From positions 1 through 5,392 of the forward strand of contig JAISQV010000198.1 of the NCBI GenBank assembly GCA_031273985.1: a stretch of DNA of 5,392 bases, in the 5' to 3' direction. Below, one piece after another: positions 1-5,169 of this stretch (positions are counted from its first letter, which is position 1; each line of letters starts with the position of its first letter). The translations under genes and the position numbers were made by a program. This stretch comes from Spirochaetaceae bacterium (lineage in GTDB: Bacteria > Spirochaetota > Spirochaetia > Treponematales > Breznakiellaceae). Below the pieces are notes generated by a model that did no database searches, was not told where the DNA came from, and was given only the letters and a program-made list of their open reading frames with translations.

Positions 1-11
1 TTTTGGGAAAG

Positions 12-329
12 CTACCTTGGATTTATGTGGAAAAAACGGACTTTAGGCCGCTTTTTCCAAAAGCCTGGCCCAAAACCGTGCGCTTTTAGCGCACAGTCAA
101 TTAGTTTTGGGACAGGCTCTACATCTTTCTTTTTCTTGATAATAACGATGTCAACACGCAGGGGTTCGTTGGTGAGGGTATGTTCTTCTATATATTCAAG
201 GCCCTCGGCGTATTCGAGGAGGTCGAGTTTGAAGGCGTCAATGGCGGCGGCGTGCCAGGTGATTCTCTTGCCGTCTATGGTTACGGAGAGTTCTTCGGGG
301 GAATCGGGGTTGCCTGGCGAGGTTTCCAT
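12..329 (-). CDS. Truncated PD-(D/E)XK nuclease-like hypothetical protein (probable pseudogene)
   Basis: 105 residues, ATG at 329, stop TAG at 12-14. Residues 1-70 resemble an uncharacterised family I recall from treponemes and clostridia. They hold a TWHAAAIDAFKLDLLEY-type segment (about 24-40), an EEHTLTNEPLRVD segment (48-60) and a hydrophobic strand running into KKKK (61-68). In that family this part precedes an EYKS-type segment and a conserved C-terminal half, which I take to be the third catalytic motif of a PD-(D/E)XK fold. Here the frame changes at residue 71 into residues encoded by a palindromic repeat (62-118) and ends 35 residues later without that motif. The product is therefore probably inactive. 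No good Shine-Dalgarno precedes the ATG, and no better start is visible. The family assignment rests on memory and has not been searched. The gene could instead be a complete small protein of unknown function. Confidence 0.5.
   Translation of the reverse strand: METSPGNPDSPEELSVTIDGKRITWHAAAIDAFKLDLLEYAEGLEYIEEHTLTNEPLRVDIVIIKKKKDVEPVPKLIDCALKAHGFGPGFWKKRPKVRFFHINPR
28..59. repeat. Imperfect inverted repeat next to the palindromic element
   Basis: TGGAAAAA (28-35) pairs with TTTTTCCA (52-59) and CGG (37-39) pairs with CCG (48-50). One A/C mismatch interrupts the stem and the loop is 8 bases (40-47). It lies in the divergent 3' end of the nuclease-like gene and may belong to the same composite palindromic element as 62-118. 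The window's first bases (TTTTGGGAAAGC) resemble the start of the 104-117 arm, so the element may extend past the window edge. Confidence 0.4.
62..118. mobile_element. Small palindromic element, MITE-like or IS-end relic
   Basis: Two arms form an inverted repeat: GCCTGGCCCAAAAC at 63-76 and GTTTTGGGACAGGC at 104-117. They match at 13 of 14 positions, and A62/T118 adds one more pair. A second perfect hairpin is nested inside: GTGCGCT (78-84), loop TTT, AGCGCAC (88-94). The outer arm, read on the minus strand as GAGCCTGTCCCAAAAC, resembles the terminal inverted repeats of several insertion-sequence families. No transposase is present and I see no clear target-site duplication. The element begins exactly where the overlapping nuclease-like frame loses its family resemblance, which points to insertion into that gene. 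The inverted repeats are read directly; mobility is inferred. Confidence 0.5.
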
Positions 330-482
330 GGGTGATAGTAGCAGAAAAGAAAGGATTTGGCTACTTTTTCCCTCGACAAGGGGAACGGGAATATTCTCTT
401 CGTATTACTCACAGTTTAATTACAGACTGCGTGCCGGTACAGCGATTCCGCCGCCCCCAGGGAAATTCCCGCGCCCGCTTCG

Positions 483-538
483 CCCTGGGTACTTTATTCT
501 GAATTCATGTAGTTTTTTTTGTCCCTGGGTACTATACT
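483..538. repeat. Pair of 16-base direct repeats with 40-base period
   Basis: CCCTGGGTACT occurs at 483-493 and again at 523-533. Similarity extends to 498/538, giving 14 of 16 identical positions. Each copy runs into an AT-rich stretch resembling a -10 box (TTATTCT at 494-500, TATACT at 533-538). The first copy's CCCTGGG also pairs with CCCAGGG at 456-462, giving a 7-base stem with a 20-base loop. The pair lies in the gap between the FecR gene and the nuclease-like gene. It could be a regulator-binding pair or a small duplication. Confidence 0.4.
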
Positions 539-563
539 TGCGGTAAAAGGAGCCAAAATGATG
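533..563 (+). promoter_or_regulatory. Possible plus-strand promoter, Shine-Dalgarno and start codons facing the poly-C tract
   Basis: TATACT (533-538) fits a -10 box, although no convincing -35 lies at the right distance. It is followed by AAAAGGAG (545-552) and, after CCAAA, by tandem ATG codons at 558 and 561. TCG comes next and then the 17-C run. With 17 Cs the frame reads MMS, six prolines and a TGA stop at 585-587. Other tract lengths give different outcomes. This could be the start of a lost or phase-variable gene, or chance. Confidence 0.3.
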
Positions 564-566
564 TCG

Positions 567-583
567 CCCCCCCCCCCCCCCCC
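567..583. repeat. 17-base poly-C (poly-G) homopolymer tract
   Basis: An uninterrupted run of 17 C on the plus strand lies 7 bases beyond the stop codon of the FecR gene, so it is poly-G on the coding strand of that operon. Runs this long are prone to slipped-strand mispairing. Poly-G tracts are known to modulate tpr gene promoters in Treponema pallidum. Here the tract is outside any confident coding region. Its true length is also the least reliable part of the assembly. Confidence 0.85.
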
Positions 584-590
584 ATGAACG

Positions 591-1307
591 CTACTCCCAG
601 CTAAAACCGGCGTCTACGGAAGCTGTCGGCGGAGGCCCGGCGGGTTCCGGGGTCCACTCCGGGTCAACCGGCGTTATGGCCCCGCCGCTGGACGCGGCTA
701 CTCCCGCAGGCATGGCCGGCGCCAGCTCCGCCCTCAGCGTCTCCGCCGGACTCGCCGTTATCCCCGTCTCTATGTCCGCCCCGGCCCGCTGCCCCGCGGC
801 AATGTAAGCCCCGCTGCCTCCGCTTCCCACAATGTGCACGCGCCCCTCGTGGGTCTCCAGATTCATGCCGTCAAATTCGAAGATAGTTCCCCGCACCGAG
901 GCCGTAACCGAGGGGCTCCGTACCGTGAAGTCCACCGTTCCGCCTGAGGGCGGAGTCACTTCCGCCCGGATGCGTCCGGCCCGTAACTCTATCCCCGTCC
1001 GCTCGTTCCCGTTCAGGGCGCTTAACTCCCCTATGCTCAGGCGCGTCAGGGGCCGCACCGCCAGCACCGAGTTTCCCAGGGCAAGAAGGGCCGTGCTGTC
1101 AAAACCCGTGGAGATGAGTGATGAAACCGCCACAGTCTGCCCCGCCGCCGCAGGCCGCCATTCGGAGTCTTCGGGAGCTTTCACTTCCACCCGGCCCTGA
1201 ACTTCCCGTATCACCGCCAGGCCCGCGCCGGATTCCTGCGCCCCCAGCGCCGTAAGCCCAAAGATCGCCGCCGCGGCGATTCCTGTGATCCATGTTATCT
1301 TCTTCAT
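591..1307 (-). CDS. Exported FecR-domain protein
   Basis: 238 residues. A signal peptide (MKKITW plus a hydrophobic stretch, probable cleavage after ALGA at residue 23) sends it across the inner membrane. Residues about 37-175 match the FecR domain. They show a GRVEV start, a hydrophobic repeat around 61-87, and the typical FTVRSPSVTASVRGTIFEF stretch (127-145). An EGRVHIV strand (154-160) and an AAGQRA turn (170-175) follow. The C-terminal 60 residues are rich in Ala, Gly and Pro and probably disordered. There is no TonB plug, kinase or sigma-factor partner nearby, so iron-dicitrate signalling is not supported. In spirochaetes such proteins are usually standalone envelope proteins of unknown role. 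The start is set by GGAGG at 1314-1318, six bases before ATG. It is the last gene of the three-gene envelope operon and follows the barrel gene by 12 bases. The FecR domain is secure; the function is not. Confidence 0.88.
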   Translation of the reverse strand: MKKITWITGIAAAAIFGLTALGAQESGAGLAVIREVQGRVEVKAPEDSEWRPAAAGQTVAVSSLISTGFDSTALLALGNSVLAVRPLTRLSIGELSALNGNERTGIELRAGRIRAEVTPPSGGTVDFTVRSPSVTASVRGTIFEFDGMNLETHEGRVHIVGSGGSGAYIAAGQRAGADIETGITASPAETLRAELAPAMPAGVAASSGGAITPVDPEWTPEPAGPPPTASVDAGFSWE

Positions 1308-1319
1308 CCTAATCCTCCG

Positions 1320-2516
1320 TTACAGTGAAAATAGTACGCCCAAGTCCGCCTTCCAGCGCAGCGCCGTCCCAAAACTGAAGGCCCTGCCCGGAAAAAAGAC
1401 TCCGCCCCCGGCATTGAGGCGCAGCACCGACTGCGGCGCCCATATCGCCTGGGCGTAGGCTTCCCCGCCCAGGAACCGGGATTTTGAACGGGGCGACAGC
1501 TCATCGTCCTGCAACGTCGATAAGTCCGTCCGCCAGAACAGCCCCCCTGCCGCTTCCGCCGACAAAACCGTGGACAGCCGCACCCGGTAGACCAGCCGCG
1601 CGTCCATCAGTCCGGGCAGCGTGGGCCTGAACACCATGCCCCGCGTAATGCCGCTCACCGGCCTCACCGGGTCCAGCGTTCCTGCGCCGGTGCCCCAGAA
1701 AAATTCACCCATGACCATGTCCCGCAGGCTTCCGGGAAACTCCCACTCTGCGGCGGCCAGCGCCATGAGGCCGCCCGTGATGCGCCCCGTATCTTCCATC
1801 AGGCCCCCCAGTCCCGTAAGGGTGAGCCGCAGGCCCTCCGCCGCCTCCAGGCCGTAGCGGGCTTCCAGATACTGGCTGTGTATGACCCGTTCCGCCCCGT
1901 TCATGTCAAACTGCGCCAGGGCCGAGAAAGCCAGGGAGGAGCGCGGCGAAAGGTCCGGGAGTTCGCCGGTCAGGGACGCCAGAATCCGGCGTGTGGCAAA
2001 GTAGGTATCGAGGCTGCCGTAGTCCAGGGGCAGGTCGTAGTTGCCCGCATCCTCCGGGCCAAGGATTATGGCCGCGGTTTTCTTGTAGAGGAACCCCGTG
2101 TAGTGAAGCCCCGCGGTGAGGCGCACCAGGCCAAGGCCCAGGGTGGCCGAGGCCCCGTCAAAGAGCCCCCCGGCGATGAGGCCCGCAGGGTCCCTGAAGT
2201 AGATGCGGCCCAGGCTGAGGTAGAACGCGGGCAGGGGGCGGTAGTTGAACTCCGTGCGCTCCAGTTCCACCAGGGGGGGCAAGCCCCAGAGGCCGTCCTG
2301 CCAGGAAAGGCTGACTTTGGAGGAGAAGTAGAAGTAGAGCTTCCCGCTTATGCCCGCGGAAAACCAGGGGCTCAGGCTGCCGGAAAAGCCGGGGCCCGGA
2401 TTCTGGGTTCCCGGGGAGCCGTAGCCCGCGGTGGTATTGAGGAGAAGGCCGAAGTCCGCCGCGGGGAGGGCCAGGCCCAGGCTGAGGGCGCAGACAAGAA
2501 GGGTAATCCGTTTCAT
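1320..2516 (-). CDS. Predicted outer-membrane beta-barrel protein
   Basis: 398 residues starting at MKRITLLVCA, with a signal peptide cleaved probably after LPAA (residue 20). The mature part has no hydrophobic helix. It consists of alternating amphipathic segments rich in Gly, Tyr, Phe and Leu, such as KLYFYFSSKVSLSW, AFYLSLGRIYF, LRLTLTGLGGL and the closing LRWKADLGVLFSL, separated by polar turns. This is the texture of a membrane beta-barrel of perhaps 16-18 strands. The last residue is Leu rather than the usual Phe, although Phe stands two residues before it. I recognise no named family or transport substrate. GGAGG at 2524-2528, seven bases before the ATG, fixes the start. A longer in-frame reading up to 2612 would add a proline-rich tail ahead of the signal peptide and is rejected. 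The ATG overlaps the upstream stop as TGATG, so the two genes are translationally coupled. A porin, an adhesin or a barrel stabilised by the neighbouring exported proteins are all possible. Confidence 0.72.
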   Translation of the reverse strand: MKRITLLVCALSLGLALPAADFGLLLNTTAGYGSPGTQNPGPGFSGSLSPWFSAGISGKLYFYFSSKVSLSWQDGLWGLPPLVELERTEFNYRPLPAFYLSLGRIYFRDPAGLIAGGLFDGASATLGLGLVRLTAGLHYTGFLYKKTAAIILGPEDAGNYDLPLDYGSLDTYFATRRILASLTGELPDLSPRSSLAFSALAQFDMNGAERVIHSQYLEARYGLEAAEGLRLTLTGLGGLMEDTGRITGGLMALAAAEWEFPGSLRDMVMGEFFWGTGAGTLDPVRPVSGITRGMVFRPTLPGLMDARLVYRVRLSTVLSAEAAGGLFWRTDLSTLQDDELSPRSKSRFLGGEAYAQAIWAPQSVLRLNAGGGVFFPGRAFSFGTALRWKADLGVLFSL

Positions 2517-3037
2517 CAAAGGGCCTCCGCCGTAATATCTATCTCCCGGTTTTCCCGGTACTGCATGGCCCTGGCGAGAATGAGGAGGAGGCGCTCCCCC
2601 GGGACGGGCCATGCGGGGTCCTGCCGGGCGGGAATGATGGAGAGATAACTGAGTTCCCGAAAGGCGTAGCGGGGGCCGGGGAAGACCGCATAGAGGAAGG
2701 AACCCCGGAAACCAAAGGCCCCCATGATCAGGTGGGAAAGCCTGCCCAGGGTGATCGTCTGGCCGGGCTCCGCCGAAGCGGGAAGCCAGCGGCGTTCCAG
2801 GGCGAGGTCAAAGGCGGCGTCCTCGGGAGAGTCCTCGTTGAGGAGACGCGCCGTTACGATAACGAACCGGGCCGCCTGACCGCAGGTAAGGGCGGAGCTT
2901 TCCAGCAACGCGTCCATTTCAGCGGCGGTGCTGCCGGCCTGGGCGCAGAGCAGTCCGGCCCCGGCAAAGAGCATCAGAAAGATCAGGCAAACTATACCTA
3001 TAGGGCGGGCTAGCCCCCGAGAGAGAAAGTGTTTCAT
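2516..3037 (-). CDS. Exported protein with degenerate S-layer-homology-like repeats
   Basis: 173 residues from MKHFLSRGLARP. A positively charged start and a long hydrophobic core (about 12-30) end in LLCAQA, with probable signal peptidase I cleavage after residue 34. Cys31 follows Leu-Leu, a poor lipobox, so a lipoprotein is less likely. The mature part reads as loose repeats resembling SLH units: LTCGQAARFVIVTARLL (50-66), then RRWLP followed by ITLGRLSHLIMGAFGF (95-110). The clearest is YAFRELSYLSIIPARQDPAWPVPGERLLLILARAM (124-158), which recalls the SLH pattern of a helix, 'ii', a loop, then a helix ending in RAL/RAM. SLH domains bind cell-wall polymers, so a periplasmic anchoring role is a fair guess but unproven. 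Start: AAGGA at 3045-3049, seven bases before ATG. An upstream ATG at 3193 is in frame but would place 52 unrelated residues before the signal peptide. First gene of the envelope operon, with a promoter at 3063-3091. Confidence 0.65.
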   Translation of the reverse strand: MKHFLSRGLARPIGIVCLIFLMLFAGAGLLCAQAGSTAAEMDALLESSALTCGQAARFVIVTARLLNEDSPEDAAFDLALERRWLPASAEPGQTITLGRLSHLIMGAFGFRGSFLYAVFPGPRYAFRELSYLSIIPARQDPAWPVPGERLLLILARAMQYRENREIDITAEAL

Positions 3038-3062
3038 TTCGGCTTCCTTATCATGGACAAAT

Positions 3063-3091
3063 ATAGTACATATTGCCATACAAAACTTCAA
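3063..3091 (-). promoter_or_regulatory. Sigma-70-type promoter of the envelope operon
   Basis: Read on the minus strand: TTGAAG (-35, 3086-3091), a 17-base spacer, and TACTAT (-10, 3063-3068). Each hexamer matches the consensus at four of six positions. Transcription would start near 3055, leaving a leader of about 19 bases with the Shine-Dalgarno AAGGA (3045-3049). The surrounding gap is clearly AT-richer than the genes. The spacer contains ATATTGCCATA (3070-3080), which recurs with one change as ATATTGGCATA at 3125-3135 and could be an operator half. Confidence 0.5.
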
Positions 3092-3177
3092 TAGGGTGAA
3101 ATTTACCGGGATATACCTACAGGAATATTGGCATAACATTAAATTTTCTGCGTTTCCTGCGGATCCGTTTCCGCCTG

Positions 3178-3210
3178 GGGCACTGCGCTTCACGGCTCAA
3201 CGCAGTGCCC
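3178..3210 (-). other. Stem-loop enclosing the bioN stop codon
   Basis: GGGCACTGCG (3178-3187) and CGCAGTGCCC (3201-3210) form a perfect 10-base-pair stem around a 13-base loop. The loop contains the TGA of bioN (3197-3199). On the transcribed strand the stem is followed by CAGGCGGAAACGG, without a T tract. It is therefore not a standard intrinsic terminator. It may protect the 3' end of the transcript or form part of a Rho-dependent end. Confidence 0.45.
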
Positions 3211-3823
3211 GGCTTTCCAGGGCTTCGGCGAGTTCTCCGGCGAATTCTATCATCCGGGCCAGGGTCAGGGGGAGCAGCGTGAAGAGGGCGGCGGGTCCCG
3301 GTTTTCCGGCGCGGGCGGCCCACGCGGAGCGGGACTCTTCCCAGGCCTCGAAGAAGCGGGGGAGGAAACCCAGCATGAGGGCGAAGGCCAGGCTGAAACG
3401 GCGGCCCAGGAAGGGTTCGAGGCCCTCCCTCAGTTCCGCCGTGGTGCTGACCGAGAAGAGGAGTGCCCCGGCGCAGAAGGAGAGAATCACCGTGAGGCCC
3501 AGGGCGGCCCCTTCCCTGAGGCCCGTCCAGTCCAGGGAGGGAGGAAAAACCTTCACGGCGCGGAGCAGCACTATGGCCAGCATCATGATCAGGACGGTCC
3601 GCCCGCCCCGGAAGAGTTCCCGGAGCCTTATGCGGGCAATCCGGGCGCCGAGGATTAACAGGGCCGCGCCGGGGATGATGCCCCAAAGGGGGAAGATGAG
3701 GCCCAGGGTGCTGATGACGAGGAGGCCCAGCAGTTTGAGGGCGGCCGGGGCGCGGTGCAGGGGGCTGTTTCCCGGCCTGTAGGACCAGGGGCTGCGGAGG
3801 GCCGGCGGCCTCATGCCAGCCAT
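3197..3823 (-). CDS. bioN: Biotin ECF transporter, transmembrane T component BioN
   Basis: 208 residues of the EcfT/CbiQ type. This subunit sits in the inner membrane and couples ATP hydrolysis by BioM to movement of the biotin-loaded BioY. Hydrophobic segments lie at about 30-60, 76-92, 104-127 and 143-158. They are followed by the cytoplasmic coupling region, with the first Ala-Arg motif at AWAARAG (167-173) and the second at ESRALR at the very C-terminus (203-208). Length fits BioN, which is about 200 residues. The start is ATG at 3823, preceded seven bases upstream by GGAGG (3831-3835), giving a 13-base overlap with bioM. A second ATG at 3814 forms a classic ATGA overlap with the bioM stop but sits too far from the Shine-Dalgarno. 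A longer open frame up to 4465 is only the shadow of bioM. The specific name rests on the neighbouring bioY. A strong hairpin encloses the stop codon. Confidence 0.85.
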   Translation of the reverse strand: MAGMRPPALRSPWSYRPGNSPLHRAPAALKLLGLLVISTLGLIFPLWGIIPGAALLILGARIARIRLRELFRGGRTVLIMMLAIVLLRAVKVFPPSLDWTGLREGAALGLTVILSFCAGALLFSVSTTAELREGLEPFLGRRFSLAFALMLGFLPRFFEAWEESRSAWAARAGKPGPAALFTLLPLTLARMIEFAGELAEALESRALR

Positions 3824-4590
3824 GAGCAGTCCTCCACGCGGGTAACGCTGCGCAGGGGGTTTCTGACGCCGTAGTCCTCGCAAAGGCGGGCCAGCACCTC
3901 CGGGGGGCTGCCGTTTTCCCGGATACGCCCCCGGTGGAGAATCACCAGCCGGTCGGCCAGGGCCAGGACCTTCTCCAGCTCGTGGGTCAGGATGATCAGG
4001 GTGTGGCCCCGGCTCTTTAGATCCCCCATGATTCGGAGGACGCTCTTCACGCCGGGCCAATCGAGGTTGGCGAAGGGTTCGTCGAAGATCATCGCGCGGC
4101 AGCCCATGGCCAGTATCCCGGCCACGGCAAGGCGGCGCTTTTCCCCGCCGGAGAGCCGCCGTGAGGGGAAGTCGAACTTGCCCGCCAGGCCCGCCGTCTC
4201 CAGGGCTTCCTCGGCGGCTTTGACGGCCTCCTGCCGGGAGAGTCCCAGGTTGCGGGGGCCGAAGGCGGCGTCTTCCCGGACAGTTTCCCCTATGATCTGG
4301 GCGTCGGCATCCTGAAAGACCAGCCCCAGCCCGGCGTAGAGCTCCGCGGCGCGGGGGGGGATTCCCCGGTAGAGGACCTCGCCCTCCGACGGGTCGCTGA
4401 GGCCCGCGGCTATCTTCATAAGCAGGGTCTTCCCCGATCCGTTGGGCCCGGCGATGATGAGACATTCCCCCGGATAGACATCGAGATTCACGCCGTCCAG
4501 GACCCGGCGCTGGCCCTCCCCGGCGGGGAAGCTTTTCGAGATATTGCGCAGTGAGAGCAGGGGGGGCTCAGTCAAGGCGGTCCGCGACAA
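3811..4590 (-). CDS. bioM: Biotin ECF transporter, ATP-binding subunit BioM
   Basis: 259 residues forming one complete ABC ATPase domain that powers biotin uptake with BioN and BioY. All motifs are intact: Walker A GPNGSGKT (48-55), Q-loop VFQDADAQI (91-99), signature LSGGEKRR (146-153), Walker B RAMIFDEP (165-172), D-loop ANLD (174-177) and H-loop LTHE (201-204). The FQDADAQI form of the Q-loop is typical of ECF-type (EcfA/CbiO/BioM) ATPases. Only one ATPase gene is present, so BioM would act as a homodimer. The frame has no ATG near its start. TTG at 4590 (used here) and TTG at 4575 are both possible, and neither has a clear Shine-Dalgarno. Both overlap the end of bioY, by 23 or 8 bases, so initiation probably depends on translation of bioY. 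The domain begins around residue 11, so either start keeps it whole. The gene contains runs of 7 and 8 C on the coding strand. Confidence 0.92.
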   Translation of the reverse strand: MSRTALTEPPLLSLRNISKSFPAGEGQRRVLDGVNLDVYPGECLIIAGPNGSGKTLLMKIAAGLSDPSEGEVLYRGIPPRAAELYAGLGLVFQDADAQIIGETVREDAAFGPRNLGLSRQEAVKAAEEALETAGLAGKFDFPSRRLSGGEKRRLAVAGILAMGCRAMIFDEPFANLDWPGVKSVLRIMGDLKSRGHTLIILTHELEKVLALADRLVILHRGRIRENGSPPEVLARLCEDYGVRNPLRSVTRVEDCSWLA

Positions 4591-5155
4591 GCTGCCGGAG
4601 CCGCCGGGTAAGGATCACCGCCGCTACGCATTTTACGGCGTCTCCGGGGAGGAAGGGGAGGCAGCCCGCCGCGAAGACCGCAGGCCAGGAGAGGCCGCTG
4701 ATCAGTTTAAGCTGGAAGAGGCCGGGGATATAGACGGCAAGGAGGCCCAGCGCGGCCCCGGCTGCGATTCGGAGGCGGGGGAGGGGATGACGCCGGGGCC
4801 TTCCCGTGAAAAGTCCCGCCACAAGGGCGGCGAGGACATAACCGGCCAGGAAACCGCCGGTGGGGCCCAGGAAGCGTACAAAGCCCCCGGTTCCGCCGGC
4901 AAAGACCGGAGCCCCCAGAGCCCCCACGGCGAGGTAAAGAATCACCGCCAGGGAGCCCATGACCGGCCCCAGGATCAGGCCGGAGAGCAGGGCCAGGAGG
5001 TTTTGTAAAACGATGGGCACCGGGGAGAGGGGCAGGGGGATGGAGATGAAGGCCCCCGCCGCGGTAAGGGCGGCGAAGAGGGCTACGAGGGTCAGCCGGA
5101 AAAGGGCCTTCCGGCGGCTACCCAGGCTGACACTGTAGGCGGAATTGCTGTACAT
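4568..5155 (-). CDS. bioY: Biotin transporter, substrate-binding S component BioY
   Basis: 195 residues, the usual BioY length, with about six membrane helices. It binds biotin at the outer face of the inner membrane with very high affinity. Family hallmarks are clear: a charged N-terminus, then PLPLSPVPIVLQN (40-52) after helix 1. Next come GALGAPVFAGGTGG (78-91), LGPTGGFLAGY (96-106), and a C-terminal VYIPGLFQ (141-148) with CLPFLPGDAVK (165-175). The PTGG and GD..K motifs are typical of the biotin site in this family. Start: ATG at 5155 with AAGGAG at 5164-5169, eight bases upstream. BioY can work alone in some bacteria, but bioM and bioN follow directly, so a full BioMNY importer is expected. 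The cell probably scavenges biotin; no synthesis gene lies in the window. No BirA-type operator was seen, and a hairpin with a T tract lies just upstream. Confidence 0.95.
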   Translation of the reverse strand: MYSNSAYSVSLGSRRKALFRLTLVALFAALTAAGAFISIPLPLSPVPIVLQNLLALLSGLILGPVMGSLAVILYLAVGALGAPVFAGGTGGFVRFLGPTGGFLAGYVLAALVAGLFTGRPRRHPLPRLRIAAGAALGLLAVYIPGLFQLKLISGLSWPAVFAAGCLPFLPGDAVKCVAAVILTRRLRQLVADRLD

Positions 5156-5169
5156 GGCTCACACTCCTT

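Noticed and set aside
456..489. CCCAGGG...CCCTGGG hairpin as terminator of the FecR operon
   Set aside because: There is no T tract on the minus strand after the stem, and the 20-base loop is long. It is better described with the direct repeats.
25..546. Plus-strand open frame of 173 codons across the nuclease-like gene and the gap
   Set aside because: It is antisense to the family-like reading frame. Its translation is rich in Ser, Arg and Phe, with no domain, and no Shine-Dalgarno precedes the start.
2517..2612. Upstream extension of the barrel protein by 32 residues
   Set aside because: It would bury the signal peptide behind a Pro/Gly-rich segment. GGAGG stands seven bases before the ATG at 2516.
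1878..2648. Plus-strand open frame of 256 codons opposite the barrel gene
   Set aside because: It is a GC-rich shadow frame. The product is low-complexity Gly/Ala/Glu/Arg, while the opposite strand has signal peptides, Shine-Dalgarno sites and tight gene junctions.
2928..3782. Plus-strand open frame of 284 codons opposite bioN and the intergenic promoter region
   Set aside because: The translation is Arg/Ser/Pro-rich without recognisable motifs and crosses two unrelated features. bioN on the other strand is well supported.
3824..4465. Upstream extension of bioN to give a 422-residue protein
   Set aside because: The added part is an Arg/Gly/Pro-rich shadow of bioM. The ATG at 3823 has an ideal Shine-Dalgarno and gives the normal BioN length.
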